A stretch of 64,000 nucleotides of DNA from VXLM01 sp965242665 (lineage in GTDB: Bacteria; Chloroflexota; Dehalococcoidia; Lucifugimonadales; VXLM01), in contig OZ251484.1 in the NCBI GenBank assembly GCA_965242665.1, forward strand, positions 558,001 to 622,000. The letters run 5' to 3'. Both the position numbers and the translations under genes were made by a program. Below, in pieces: positions 28,113-37,426 of the stretch. The notes beneath the pieces are model-generated. The model did not search any database. It was not told where the DNA came from and saw only the letters and a list, made by a program, of their open reading frames with translations. The number at the start of each line of letters is the position of its first letter. Position 1 is the stretch's first letter.

Positions 28113-28793
28113 TTGAGACGTCGCCGTCCGATATACGCAACTCAGTGGCTCCGTCACATGGGAGCCGCGATCCTGCTTGCTGCAGTCTCGCTGTCCACGG
28201 CGTGCTTTGGCCCGTCGGACGAAGAACGCTCGCGCGAACACTACCAGCGCGGACGAGAGTATCAAGAACGCGGCAGCTTCCAGCGAGCGCGAGAGGAGTA
28301 CGCGCGCGCGATTCTGTTGGATCGAACGTTCGCAGAGGCATACGCAGCGAGAGGCAGCGTCTTCCTCGACACAGGCGACCATCGAACTGCGCTGGCAAGT
28401 GTCGATCGTGCGATCGAGCTGAACGAGAACCTACCAGAATCCCATAACCTCCGCGGTCTGGTCTACACTGCCATGGGAGAGGACGAACCTGCGATTCTCA
28501 GCTTCACTCGGGCGATCCAACTCGATGGGGAGTACGCAGACGCATATTACAACCGCGCCAGGGTGAACGCTCGCGACGGGAATATCGACGCGGCGCTGGC
28601 AGACCTATCTAGCGTGATCGAAGTGAACCCCTTCGAAGCTGGGTACTATATGGACCGCGCACGAATATACCTCTTCCTAAATGACCGTGTCCGCGCTCTG
28701 CGAGACCTGGAGCGAGTGCTCGAAGTGACGCAAGACGAAGTGATCACGACGGACGCGCGGCGGATCATCGCAACCATCAGGCAAGGACTCTGA
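28113..28793 (+). CDS. TPR-repeat lipoprotein
   Basis: A predicted lipoprotein of up to 226 residues with a signal segment ending SLSTACFG (lipobox Cys), then about five tetratricopeptide repeats from residue 42 onward (for example EYQERGSFQRAREEYARAI and YYNRARVNARDGNIDAALAD). TPR proteins usually act as protein-protein scaffolds; no partner is evident. Two starts are possible: TTG at 28113, or ATG at 28158, which gives a more compact signal peptide. It follows the methyltransferase-Mrr gene after 38 bases on the same strand. Confidence 0.75.
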   Translation: MRRRRPIYATQWLRHMGAAILLAAVSLSTACFGPSDEERSREHYQRGREYQERGSFQRAREEYARAILLDRTFAEAYAARGSVFLDTGDHRTALASVDRAIELNENLPESHNLRGLVYTAMGEDEPAILSFTRAIQLDGEYADAYYNRARVNARDGNIDAALADLSSVIEVNPFEAGYYMDRARIYLFLNDRVRALRDLERVLEVTQDEVITTDARRIIATIRQGL

Positions 28794-28873
28794 AAGCACG
28801 TCTCCCGAACGCGGCGAGCCCTGCCAATGTTCAGGTAGACTCCCCGGCACCCCACGAAAGGCTATGAATCTCT

Positions 28874-30136
28874 GTGGCAGTGGAACCGACGGACGAGCAT
28901 CCAGCGCGCGGAATGGTCAAGAGTAAGGGACTATGGCTCGTCCTCCTGTCTCTGGCGCTCTTCATAGCGCTGCTGCCAATATCGAGCTACGTTGCTGCGC
29001 TTTCTTCCATACGGTTGGAGCTGGGCTTGAGCAACACCGCTGCGGGCGCGCTCTTTTCGGCGTACCTGGCCGGGTACGCCGCATCTGCGTTGTTCGTGGT
29101 GCCGTTGACAGATCGATTCGGCGCCAGGCGGGTCATCTACGCATCTGCTGCTCTGTCAGTTGCCGCGCATCTCCTGTTCCCTCTCATGGCTCATGACGCA
29201 GCTGCCGGATCGGTACTCCGCGCACTGGCGGGCGTCGGTTTCCTCGGTGTGTACCTCCCCGGACTCCGCATCGTGGCGGAACGATTCGGCAAAGAGAAGC
29301 GAGGCGCGGCGATAGGGTTGTTCGTAACGGCCCAATACGCATCTCACAGCGGGTCCTTGGCCCTTACCGGCTGGGTCATGTCCACAATGGAATGGCGCGA
29401 CGCCTACACAGTTGTCGCAGCGGCGTCTGCGGCAAGCATTCCCATGATGGTGATGCTGCTTCGGTCTCACTCACCTCATCGACCGTATCAGTCCAGCGGC
29501 AAGCTCGACCCGACCGTCCTCGCGAGCAGGCCGGTTCAATTCGTCATTCTCGGATATTCCATCCACGCTCTGAACCTCTATGCCATCCGAGTGTGGCTGC
29601 CGGTGTTCCTCGCGTCGATCCTGACTGCAAGGGGAATTGCGGATGGGCAGGCAGCCGTGACCGCGGCGAGCGCTGGCGGACTGGCGCTGGCGTTCGGCGC
29701 GGCAGGGCCAGTGGTAGGCGGGGTAATCTCCGACCGACTGGGGCGAACGACAGCAGCCTCTTTGATCCTGGGTATCTCAGCTGCGTGCGCTGTCGGCCTT
29801 GCTTGGATCGGGCATTGGCCCTGGGGTTTGATCGTTGGTGCGAGCGCCGTACTCGCATGGGCAGCCTCCGCAGACTCCGCGATCTACCAGGCCGGCATCA
29901 CCGAGGTATCCGACCCGACGAGACTGGGGTCGGCCTTGGCGCTCCAGGCTTCGCTCGGACTGGTTGGCGGGGTGATCGGCCCAATCATGTTCGGAGGCAT
30001 CCTAGATGTCATGACAGGCGACTATCAATGGGCATTCGCATTCTCTGCCTTGGGCTTCCTGGCCGCCGTGGCGATAGTCGGACTCCAGAGGATCCGTTCG
30101 TTGCAGGACGCTCGTATGTATGAAGGCGACAGGTGA
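28874..30136 (+). CDS. Major facilitator superfamily transporter
   Basis: A 420-residue integral membrane transporter with about twelve hydrophobic segments. The loop between helices 2 and 3 has the MFS motif (VPLTDRFGARRVIYA), and the symmetric site in the second half is GGVISDRLGRTTAASL. The profile resembles the nitrate/cyanate or general organic anion branches, but the substrate cannot be assigned. GTG start at 28874. It is monocistronic as far as can be seen. Confidence 0.88.
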   Translation: MAVEPTDEHPARGMVKSKGLWLVLLSLALFIALLPISSYVAALSSIRLELGLSNTAAGALFSAYLAGYAASALFVVPLTDRFGARRVIYASAALSVAAHLLFPLMAHDAAAGSVLRALAGVGFLGVYLPGLRIVAERFGKEKRGAAIGLFVTAQYASHSGSLALTGWVMSTMEWRDAYTVVAAASAASIPMMVMLLRSHSPHRPYQSSGKLDPTVLASRPVQFVILGYSIHALNLYAIRVWLPVFLASILTARGIADGQAAVTAASAGGLALAFGAAGPVVGGVISDRLGRTTAASLILGISAACAVGLAWIGHWPWGLIVGASAVLAWAASADSAIYQAGITEVSDPTRLGSALALQASLGLVGGVIGPIMFGGILDVMTGDYQWAFAFSALGFLAAVAIVGLQRIRSLQDARMYEGDR

Positions 30137-30496
30137 CCACCCGCACACCGACCGGTAGGCACGGAGGTCATCCAACCCATCATTCCCTCGAAATTCGGGA
30201 GCCCAGAGAGTCCCTAGGTCTCTGGTGCACCACATGCCGTGTGTAAGGAGTAGCTAATACCCGAAGCACTTGACCAGGACACCAACGATGGCATAGCGTA
30301 TGAATAGGCTTCTGCAAGTTCATCGAGGGTACGGCACGAACCGAGTATCGTTGCATCCCTTGGGATTCGGAAGATCGCTTGCGGTGCTGTGCGGGTTCGA
30401 GATGTATCGCAGGCGACACACCAATTCCATAGTGAGTGGTAGAATGAAAAGACCAATTCAGAAATCCGGACATGTACACTCTCAACGAGGCACGCA
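30137..30496. other. 360-base gap without recognisable feature
   Basis: Open frames here are short and lack family features on both strands. A TAGAAT box near 30440 could be part of a promoter for the downstream genes, but no -35 box is convincing. Confidence 0.4.
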
Positions 30497-30664
30497 GTGA
30501 TAGTTGACGAGTTCATCGAACGAGAGAGCAGGAGGAAAGACGGGGCGTTTGTGAATCCCATTCAGCATGGCAGCGGCGCAGGAGGCAAGACCAATACAGA
30601 AGACGTGAGACGAGGCATCCGCTCCAAGGTCACGCGAAAGCCCGCCGCCGTACGGTGGATCTAG
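30497..30664 (+). CDS. Small hypothetical protein, 55 residues
   Basis: A GTG-initiated frame preceded by GAGG at a suitable distance encodes a highly charged peptide starting MIVDEFIERESRRKDG. It ends 21 bases before the next gene, in the same direction. No family is recognised; it may be a remnant of a larger gene. Confidence 0.3.
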   Translation: MIVDEFIERESRRKDGAFVNPIQHGSGAGGKTNTEDVRRGIRSKVTRKPAAVRWI

Positions 30665-30685
30665 GGCCGCGGAGCAATCAGGTCC

Positions 30686-31165
30686 TTGGAGTCGAGAGAG
30701 TCGATATGGAGCGTAGGGAAGGAGACGAAGAGCTTCTACTTTGCCGCCTTCATCCTTCAGTTTCTGTTGGGCACGACCTTGGTGGTATTGAAGGAAACCC
30801 TTTGGAACGATGCAGACAGTCCCTTCGACACCATAATCGCCATATGGGAAAGTTCCGCGCCAATAGCCATCACGTCGGCCGCAGTCGCCATCGTCATAAC
30901 CGAGCTGGGGAGGTATCTCATGGTACTAGCAAGGCATTTGGAAGAACGACTCGAGAAAACACGGGAAGTGCGCCGGGCTGAGGGGCGCGCTGAGGGGCGC
31001 GCCGAGGGACGCGCCGAGGGACGCGCCCAAGGCCGCGTCCAGGGCCGTGCCCAGGGCCGCGCCGAAATGCAGACGCAATGGGAGGCGTGGAATGTCCGCC
31101 GCTTGGAAGCCGAGTCCAAGGGACTGCCATTCACCGAGCCTCCTCCTTCTGTGCCATCGTCATAA
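30686..31165 (+). CDS. Membrane protein with (R-A-E/Q-G)n repeat tail
   Basis: A 159-residue protein of unknown family. Two hydrophobic segments (FYFAAFILQFLLGTTLVVL; APIAITSAAVAIVITELG) are followed by a charged helix (RHLEERLEKTREVRR) and seven tetrapeptide units R-A-(E/Q)-G encoded by a 12-bp GC-rich repeat, then a conserved end (WEAWNVRRLEAESKGLPF). The only in-frame start is a TTG. It terminates early relative to the probable original ending (PPPSVPAK, seen in the third tandem copy), because its 3' end was duplicated. It may form a membrane-anchored helical rod; the function is unknown. Confidence 0.55.
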   Translation: MESRESIWSVGKETKSFYFAAFILQFLLGTTLVVLKETLWNDADSPFDTIIAIWESSAPIAITSAAVAIVITELGRYLMVLARHLEERLEKTREVRRAEGRAEGRAEGRAEGRAQGRVQGRAQGRAEMQTQWEAWNVRRLEAESKGLPFTEPPPSVPSS

Positions 31166-31588
31166 CCGAGCTGGGGAGGTATCTCATGGTACTAGCAAGG
31201 CATTTGGAAGAACGACTCGAGAAAACACGGGAAGTGCGCCGGGCCGAGGGGCGCACGGAGGGCCGCGCCGAAATGCAGACGCAATGGGAGGCGTGGAATG
31301 TCCGCCGCTTGGAAGCCGAGTCCAAGGGACTGCCATTCACCGAGCCTCCTCCTTCTGTGCCATCGTCATAACCGAGCTGGGGAGGTATCTCATGGTACTA
31401 GCAAGGCATTTGGAAGAACGACTCGAGAAAACACGGGAAGTGCGCCGGGCCGAGGGGCGCACGGAGGGACGTGCCCAAGGCCGCGTCCAGGGCCGCGCCG
31501 AAATGCAGACGCAATGGGAGGCGTGGAATGTCCGACGATTGGAAGCCGAGTCCAAGGGACTGCCATTCACTGAGCCTCCTCCTTCTGT
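30887..31588 (+). repeat. Triple tandem duplication, units of 266, 206 and 230 bp
   Basis: Units start at 30887, 31153 and 31359 with GCCATCGTCATAACCGAGCT. Their lengths differ only by the number of internal 12-bp repeats: 60 bp and 24 bp more than the shortest. Apart from that they are nearly identical, so the duplication is recent. Confidence 0.85.
31186..31371 (+). CDS. Second tandem copy: short soluble RAEG-tail protein
   Basis: Within the second unit an ATG (MVLARHLEERLEKTREVRR) is preceded by GGGGAGG at seven bases and opens a 61-residue frame ending PPPSVPSS. It lacks both membrane segments of the parent protein and has two tetrapeptide units. Whether it is translated is unknown, but the ribosome site is good. 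Confidence 0.4.
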   Translation: MVLARHLEERLEKTREVRRAEGRTEGRAEMQTQWEAWNVRRLEAESKGLPFTEPPPSVPSS

Positions 31589-31601
31589 GCCTGCGAAATA
31601 A
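31392..31601 (+). CDS. Third tandem copy: short soluble RAEG-tail protein
   Basis: The same arrangement as the second copy: GGGGAGG, ATG, a 69-residue frame, four tetrapeptide units. It ends PPPSVPAK, probably the original C-terminus of the ancestral gene. Confidence 0.4.
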   Translation: MVLARHLEERLEKTREVRRAEGRTEGRAQGRVQGRAEMQTQWEAWNVRRLEAESKGLPFTEPPPSVPAK

Positions 31602-31673
31602 AGTGCGCGGCAACTCATGGCGTGCAGCGACCCGGAGTTCGGACGGGTTCATTCTTCAAGGTGATTCAAGGTC

Positions 31674-32603
31674 ATGTGGGTATATGTCGTACGGCGGCTG
31701 ATCTTCCTTCCGGTCATACTGTTGGCCGTCTCGTTGATCACTTTCACACTTGGCGTCTACGGTCCTGGTGATCCGGTCCGTGTGAGCATGGGCAACAAGT
31801 ACAACCCTGACGCGGCAGACCGCATTCGCGAGGAGCTCGGACTTAACCGCCCCTTCTTCGTGCAGTACGCCGACTACATGTTTGGGTTCTTCCGGGGCGA
31901 CTTCGGAGAGAGTCTGCGCTTCATCGGGCAGCCGGTGCGAGGTCTGATCCTGTCGAAGATGTGGGTCTCCACCCAGTTATCCATCGCGGCAATGGTCGTC
32001 AGTCTGGGAGTGGGCTTGCCTCTGGGGTTCTACATCGCGCACAAGCAGGGAAGTTGGCAAGACCCGACGGCGGTAACAATCACTCTCGTCCTCATGTCGA
32101 TCCCGATCATGGTCACTGTGCCTGCGCTCCTTTGGGTCGGATGCCTCAAGACCGACCTAATACCCTGTTCAGGATGGGGCGGGTTCTTCGATCCCCGCAT
32201 CATCGTTCCTGCGATAACCATGGGGGTTCCGGGCATCGCCGGGCTCGCGCGGTTGATGCGGGCCAGCACTCTCGACGTGATGGGTCAAGACTTCATACGC
32301 ACCGCACACGCCAAGGGACTGGGGCCTGTGCGCGTCGGCGGGAGGCACGTGCTCCGGAACGCTATGATCCCGATTGTGACTATACTTGCCTTCTCTCTCG
32401 CGGGACTCATTGGCGGATCGTTCATCACCGAGACTATCATGGGAATACCGGGCATCGGGCGTTTCGCAGTCGAGTCCATCTTCAACCGCGACTATCCGGT
32501 CATCATGGCGATAACTCTGATCGGCGCTGCCGCGTTCGTCCTAGCGAATCTGCTGGCCGATCTGGCATACGCCTACATCGATCCACGAATACGGTACAAG
32601 TAA
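31674..32603 (+). CDS. ABC transporter permease, DppB type (second system)
   Basis: Permease of a peptide/nickel-type importer: N-terminal helix MWVYVVRRLIFLPVILLAVS, the conserved periplasmic region (GDPVRVSMG; ELGLNRPFFVQYADYM), the EAA loop (DFIRTAHAKGLGPVRV) and the family ending AYIDPRIRYK. It is 309 residues long. A cysteine-containing short loop (GCLKTDLIPCSGWG) could hold a disulfide. The DppC-type gene follows after two bases. There is no binding protein or ATPase gene beside the pair. Confidence 0.9.
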   Translation: MWVYVVRRLIFLPVILLAVSLITFTLGVYGPGDPVRVSMGNKYNPDAADRIREELGLNRPFFVQYADYMFGFFRGDFGESLRFIGQPVRGLILSKMWVSTQLSIAAMVVSLGVGLPLGFYIAHKQGSWQDPTAVTITLVLMSIPIMVTVPALLWVGCLKTDLIPCSGWGGFFDPRIIVPAITMGVPGIAGLARLMRASTLDVMGQDFIRTAHAKGLGPVRVGGRHVLRNAMIPIVTILAFSLAGLIGGSFITETIMGIPGIGRFAVESIFNRDYPVIMAITLIGAAAFVLANLLADLAYAYIDPRIRYK

Positions 32604-32605
32604 CG

Positions 32606-33616
32606 GTGGCTGCTCAACCGCAATCACAGCCGTTCGAGGCCTTGCGAGAGATAGCCGACCTCGCCGACGGTCGCCGGGGCCGTCGCCGAGGGCATCTTGC
32701 GCGGGCCTTGTCGAGGTTGACGCGCAAGAAGATTGCGGTAGCGGCGATGGTCACCATCGGGGTGATATACCTAGCGGGGATATTTGCAGCGCCGCTGTCT
32801 GCGTTCGTCACCGGCTACGAGTACACTGCCCAAGACTACACCGCCTTGCGCGACCCGCCTAGCTGGGAGCACTGGGCAGGCACCGACCGCGCGGGACGGG
32901 ACGTCTTTACGAGAATACTTTGGGGCATCCAAAACACCGTCATCCTCACCGTCGTCGGAATGCTCACCGGAGGCCTGATCATCGGCATCACTCTCGGCCT
33001 CGTTTCCGGGTACTTTGGAGGGAAGATCGACGAGATCATCATGCGGGCCGGGGAGGTGGCGTCGTCGTTCCCAGACGTCTTGCTCGTAATCATCATTGCG
33101 GCAACGCTGCGCCCCCGCCTGCTGGAGGCCGTTCGTTGGTTGGAGGACAACACCTTCCTCGATGGCCTCGTTCGATCTGGAGTCGTCGATTACGTCGTCA
33201 TATCCCTCGCCCTCGTCAGCTTCGGGTGGATCGGCATGGCGAGGCTTGTGCGCGGGCAGATCCTGTATCTCAAGGCCACGCAGTACATTGAGAGCGCGCG
33301 CGCGATCGGCGTGTCGACTCCGCGCATCCTCCTGCGGCACCTGCTGCCGAACGCCGTTAGTCCAATCGTCGTGACGGTATCGATGGGTATGGGCACCATG
33401 GTAGGAACTGAAATCGTTCTCAGCTGGCTCGGACTCGGTATTCAGCCTCCTCGCCCAAGTCTGGGAGTGATGCTCTTCGAAGGGGGCAACATCAGCGTCC
33501 TTCGAGACACTCCATGGCTGCTCCTGGCGCCCGGCGCCTTCGCCTGGCTGATGGTGCTCTCATGGAACCTCCTGGGAGATGCGTTGAATGACGTACTGAA
33601 CCCGCGCACCCGCTAA
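32606..33616 (+). CDS. ABC transporter permease, DppC type (second system)
   Basis: Partner of the preceding permease. A GTG two bases after the upstream stop gives 336 residues: a basic cytoplasmic N-terminus, a first helix (IAVAAMVTIGVIYLAGIFAA), the conserved HWAGTDRAGRDVFTRI segment, the EAA loop (YIESARAIGVSTPRILLRHL) and the ending WNLLGDALNDVLNPR. A longer frame is open upstream but lies inside the previous gene. The substrate is unknown. Confidence 0.9.
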   Translation: MAAQPQSQPFEALREIADLADGRRGRRRGHLARALSRLTRKKIAVAAMVTIGVIYLAGIFAAPLSAFVTGYEYTAQDYTALRDPPSWEHWAGTDRAGRDVFTRILWGIQNTVILTVVGMLTGGLIIGITLGLVSGYFGGKIDEIIMRAGEVASSFPDVLLVIIIAATLRPRLLEAVRWLEDNTFLDGLVRSGVVDYVVISLALVSFGWIGMARLVRGQILYLKATQYIESARAIGVSTPRILLRHLLPNAVSPIVVTVSMGMGTMVGTEIVLSWLGLGIQPPRPSLGVMLFEGGNISVLRDTPWLLLAPGAFAWLMVLSWNLLGDALNDVLNPRTR

Positions 33617-33743
33617 CGAACTCCAGTGTGTCCAATGCAAGAGGAATGAGCAAGGCGGCCGTCTCCTCATGGTCTAGCAGGAATGGATGTTCCTGCTAGA
33701 CTGGAATATCATCGAAAGCACAAGCGTCGCAGGGAAGAGATTC

Positions 33744-34610
33744 ATGGTATACGACTATCTGCTCGTCGTAGGCCCTGGACGGTCGGGCAGTGACTTCCTG
33801 TACGAGAACCTCAAGAACCACCCAGAATTGGCGTTCCCGGAGATCAAGGAAGGGTACTACTACCGATCGCCGAGAAATTTCGACAAGGCCCTGCGCGGAC
33901 TGCAAGGAAAAACCCTGGTCGATATAGCGAACCTTGCATACAAAGACCCATCGCTCACGAAGAGACTCGAGCAGCTAGCAACCAAGGGCTGCCACACTCT
34001 GATCGTGGTATTGCTGAGAGACCACTATGACCGAGCCATTTCTATGATGCGCTTCAGAAAGAGCCGGGGAGAGATCTCCGCGCTCTTTGGCCGCCGGAGA
34101 TTGGAAGATGCCGTAATCCAAGATAGATTGAAGCCAAGCGACCTATTGGGCATCTACCGTTGCGGCGCCGACGTGCTGACGGTCTCATTTCCGACGCTTA
34201 CCCAAGACACTGGCGCAGTATTGGATACTCTGTCGACCATCTGCGGGGTCTCCCATTTCAACTATGCCGCGCGTGGAGTCGTAAACGAGTCGGTGCGCAC
34301 TCGACACATACTGCTGTCGGCATTCGGAAAATCCGTCGCGGTTGCCCTGCGCGGATTGGGGTTTACGCGGATCCTGCAAAAGTTGAAGGACAATCAGTCC
34401 ATAAGGAATTTGTTCTTCGTCCCCTTGGCGCAGGATGCAAGAGGCATGAGCATATCTCAGGCGAACATAGATATCTTGCAAGACGCATACTTGAAGTGCC
34501 GCTCCATGATTCGCTGCGTATCCGATGAGATCGAAGAAGGCATATACTTTCGACGAGCCGGGGCGGCCAAGGCATCGGGATCCACTCATACGGCTGGCAC
34601 TTGTGATTGA
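33744..34610 (+). CDS. Sulfotransferase-family protein
   Basis: Predicted PAPS-dependent sulfotransferase fold. The 5'-phosphosulfate loop is at the N-terminus (LVVGPGRSGSDFLYENLKNH) and the 3'-phosphate-binding region is probably VVLLRDHYDRAISMMRF (Arg and Ser). Length is 288 residues. The ATG at 33744 follows GGAAGAG and puts the loop at residue 5, as usual; an upstream ATG adds a hydrophobic-poor 19 residues and is less likely. It precedes an O-antigen ligase-like gene, which suggests sulfation of a surface glycan, by inference. Confidence 0.75.
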   Translation: MVYDYLLVVGPGRSGSDFLYENLKNHPELAFPEIKEGYYYRSPRNFDKALRGLQGKTLVDIANLAYKDPSLTKRLEQLATKGCHTLIVVLLRDHYDRAISMMRFRKSRGEISALFGRRRLEDAVIQDRLKPSDLLGIYRCGADVLTVSFPTLTQDTGAVLDTLSTICGVSHFNYAARGVVNESVRTRHILLSAFGKSVAVALRGLGFTRILQKLKDNQSIRNLFFVPLAQDARGMSISQANIDILQDAYLKCRSMIRCVSDEIEEGIYFRRAGAAKASGSTHTAGTCD

Positions 34611-34753
34611 AGTCCTCCTCCGATGCCAAATACCACTGGCGGACATGATATGGCCGTCGTTCTAACAGGGACTTGAGCGGCTCCTATCGTGCAGTGTTCC
34701 ACCGACACATTGGTGGATCGAACTCGAGCGGGCCCAGAGCGCGGGAGGGCTGA

Positions 34754-36166
34754 ATGAGCCGGATACTGTCCGGAAGGTCTATGAACCGGATTGGAGAGAG
34801 CGTCCGCAGCTGGAAGATGCAGCTTCGCCTGGGAGATGCGGTCGTCCATATCCTGCTCGCGCTTTTCTTTGTGGTGTTCCTTACCGATCTGGACATGAAT
34901 CTCCGATTGCGTGAATGGCTGCCTGTGTCTAGGCTTGCCGCGTTCGCAGCCTGCATGGCCGCCATACTCGTCTACCTGATATTCAGCATCGGTCGTCCTT
35001 GGAGTGTGATGTCAGGCCATGTTCTCTCTGTCTGGCGTCGGCACAAGCCGTTTCTGCTGGCATTTGCGGCGCTGGCCGTCCTGAGTTTGGCCCAATGGAT
35101 CCGCCGTCCCGACGCTGCGCCGGTAGACGCAGCGACCGTCGTAATCCCGCTCTGCATTTGCGCCGCCGCTGTGTTCTTGCCGCTGGCGGCGCAGACGCGG
35201 CGCCGCTGGCGAGCCTATCTGTGGACAGCTTTCCTGCTCTACTGTCTAACGGTCTGGGTAGACGCGCTCATGCCCGGAACGTTCTCGATATCCGAATGGA
35301 GGCCGGCGGGTCTCGCCGTCGACTACAACGCGGGAGCCTATATGGCGCTGCTGCTAGCTGCGCCAATCCTCGCATACCGTCGATACAGCGCTGTGAGTCT
35401 GATAGCACTGTGGCTTGTCGGACTGACCGTCTTCCTTACTCTGTCACGCGGAGGGATGTTGGTCTACCTGTTGTTGACCTTCTGCCACATGGGATTCGTC
35501 ATCTGGCGGACACCCGGCAAGAGGCTGCTCGTCGGCCTCTCCTATGGATCTATGTTGCTCCTGCTGGCTTTCTCCGCCTGGTTGTCGGTGCAGTCTTTGG
35601 AGTACCTCCAACACCCGGACGCCCAATACAGATTGAAACTCGTTCTTGGACAGACGAGTTGGACGCGGGTTGGCAGTGAAGATGACGTGCCGGAGGATAT
35701 CAGATCGAGGCAGCAGAGATATTTGGAGTTTGGACGTGTGGTCGATGAAGCAGACCCGGACGCGCGCGAACGGATAAGCGAGACCAGAGACGGCGCCCTC
35801 GCTTCCGTAGATAGCGCCAGAGTCGTCCGACTCAAGAACGGACTGGAGGCAGTCGCAGCTTCTCCGATCACAGGACATGGGAGCGGCTTCAGCTCGGACA
35901 AGCAAATATCCCCGCACAATATGTACCTGTTGGCGTGGATAGACTACGGCATCCTCGGCGCTGTCCTGTACGCCGCGCTTCTGGCGGCCGGATTCTGGAG
36001 CTTCTACCGCCTCGAGGCGTGGCACGGCATGTTTCTCATCGGTGTGGTAGCATCTTGGAGCATGTTTAGCCATACGATGTTCGATCACCGGCCCTTGTTC
36101 GTGATGCTCGGAGTACTGTTGGCGCTGCCGGTGGCCGCCGAGCGTGAAGGGGACGCCGCAGATTGA
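34754..36166 (+). CDS. O-antigen ligase / polymerase-like membrane protein
   Basis: A 470-residue integral membrane protein with about ten helices and one large extracytoplasmic loop (about residues 285-385) between the last helices, the layout of the Wzy/WaaL superfamily. A conserved SRGGMLVY arginine region lies in the middle, and the loop contains GHGSGFSSDKQISPHNMYL, where the PHNMYL histidine matches the ligase motif. It would transfer or polymerise an undecaprenyl-linked glycan outside the membrane. GGGAGGG precedes the ATG. The adjacent sulfotransferase supports a surface-polysaccharide role. Confidence 0.8.
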   Translation: MSRILSGRSMNRIGESVRSWKMQLRLGDAVVHILLALFFVVFLTDLDMNLRLREWLPVSRLAAFAACMAAILVYLIFSIGRPWSVMSGHVLSVWRRHKPFLLAFAALAVLSLAQWIRRPDAAPVDAATVVIPLCICAAAVFLPLAAQTRRRWRAYLWTAFLLYCLTVWVDALMPGTFSISEWRPAGLAVDYNAGAYMALLLAAPILAYRRYSAVSLIALWLVGLTVFLTLSRGGMLVYLLLTFCHMGFVIWRTPGKRLLVGLSYGSMLLLLAFSAWLSVQSLEYLQHPDAQYRLKLVLGQTSWTRVGSEDDVPEDIRSRQQRYLEFGRVVDEADPDARERISETRDGALASVDSARVVRLKNGLEAVAASPITGHGSGFSSDKQISPHNMYLLAWIDYGILGAVLYAALLAAGFWSFYRLEAWHGMFLIGVVASWSMFSHTMFDHRPLFVMLGVLLALPVAAEREGDAAD

Positions 36167-36255
36167 CGGTGCGAGGCGGGATGCCGCGCATCTTCAAGGC
36201 AACGAACGCGAATCAGAGAGGGAGAGAGACTAGACGGACGCTAGGGGAGCATGAC

Positions 36256-36963
36256 ATGGAGAATGGACTGACTCACGACGAATTGCAAGAGAAGGCGCGA
36301 GCAGCTTGGGACGCACTGCCGGACGGCCTCAGACTTCGGATGCGCCGCGCCATGAGCTGGCTCGAGCGCGCGGAGAAGGAGACGGACGACCAGGACGCGG
36401 CATTCGTCTTCTACTGGATCGCCTTCAACGCAGTGTATGGGCAGGACACCTCGAATGTTTCGGAAACCACGGAACGCTACGTATTCAACGAATACTTCGA
36501 CAATATCATCCGCCTCGACACCAATCATGAAGTCTACGACGCCATATGGAAAAGGTTCTCAGGGCCGATTAGAAACTTCATGAATAACCAATACGTGTAT
36601 CAACCGTTCTGGAAACACCAAAATCGAGTGCAGGAATACGAAGATTGGGAAGCTCGGTTCATGTGGGACAAGGAGCGGTTAAGGAGAGCGCTCGCAAGGC
36701 AAGACACCAAAGCGATCCTGAAAGCGCTCTTCGACCGGCTCTACGTCCTCCGGAACCAGCTGCTTCACGGCGGCGCGACATGGCAGGGCTCGGTGAACCG
36801 AGACCAAGTGCGGAACGGGGCAAGGATAATCGCCTTCCTGACGCCGATCTTCATCGACCTGATGATGAAGAACCCGCAAGTCCACTGGGGGCATCCGCAC
36901 TACCCCCGCGTGAACAAAGCCGATGACCCAGTACTCCTGCGCGCAGACGAGCCGCACGATTAG
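36256..36963 (+). CDS. HEPN-like protein with R-x4-H motif
   Basis: A 235-residue mostly helical protein. Two conserved pieces are clear: AAFVFYWIAFNAVYGQD near residue 48, and LYVLRNQLLHGGATWQG, in which R166-N-Q-L-L-H171 forms the R-x4-H motif of HEPN ribonucleases. The tail WGHPHYPRV is also family-like. It resembles a widespread family of HEPN-like hypothetical proteins; RNase activity is inference. GGGGAG seven bases before the ATG at 36256 fixes the start. A TIR-like gene follows after 15 bases, so the two probably form one functional unit. Confidence 0.7.
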   Translation: MENGLTHDELQEKARAAWDALPDGLRLRMRRAMSWLERAEKETDDQDAAFVFYWIAFNAVYGQDTSNVSETTERYVFNEYFDNIIRLDTNHEVYDAIWKRFSGPIRNFMNNQYVYQPFWKHQNRVQEYEDWEARFMWDKERLRRALARQDTKAILKALFDRLYVLRNQLLHGGATWQGSVNRDQVRNGARIIAFLTPIFIDLMMKNPQVHWGHPHYPRVNKADDPVLLRADEPHD

Positions 36964-36978
36964 AAAGGATATGCCAAA

Positions 36979-37359
36979 ATGCCGACTCTCCGTATTTTCG
37001 TGAGCTTCGAGTTCGACAAGGACAAGAATCTCAAGAACAGTTTCTTCCAGCAAGCCCAGACCTTTACTCAGCACCGCATCAAGAACGAATCACTCAGAGA
37101 GTTCTACCCGGATGAAGGTTGGCAGCAGAAGGCGAGGAAGGCGATCGAGAAATGCGACGTGGTAATCGTCCTGATAGGCGAGGATACCCACAACGCGCCG
37201 GGCATCAAGACAGAACTACAAATTGCCGGCAGGCTGAACAAACCGATCTTCCAAGTGAGGCCGCAGGGGCGAACCTACACCGGTGTGCCGAGCCTTGGGG
37301 AACCGATCCCATGGCGATGGAAGGACATCAATGAAGAGCTGGATGCGGTATCGAACTAG
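36979..37359 (+). CDS. TIR-like (DUF1863/ThsB-type) domain protein
   Basis: A 126-residue single-domain protein. The first strand LRIFVSFEFDKDKN, the helix WQQKARKAIEKCDVVIVLIGE and the following NAPGIKTELQIAGRLNKPIFQV (E79 in KTEL) correspond to the strand, BB-loop and alpha-C glutamate of TIR-like ThsB proteins. In Thoeris, ThsB proteins turn NAD+ into a signal after phage recognition. Here the expected ThsA effector is absent; instead a HEPN protein is directly upstream and small membrane proteins follow. It is probably a defence gene. Confidence 0.72.
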   Translation: MPTLRIFVSFEFDKDKNLKNSFFQQAQTFTQHRIKNESLREFYPDEGWQQKARKAIEKCDVVIVLIGEDTHNAPGIKTELQIAGRLNKPIFQVRPQGRTYTGVPSLGEPIPWRWKDINEELDAVSN

Positions 37360-37426
37360 GGTCTGCGCGCGTATCCAAGACTCGAACAGTCGAGGATACC
37401 GGGTTGCTGTTTCTCAAGGCGCAGGA

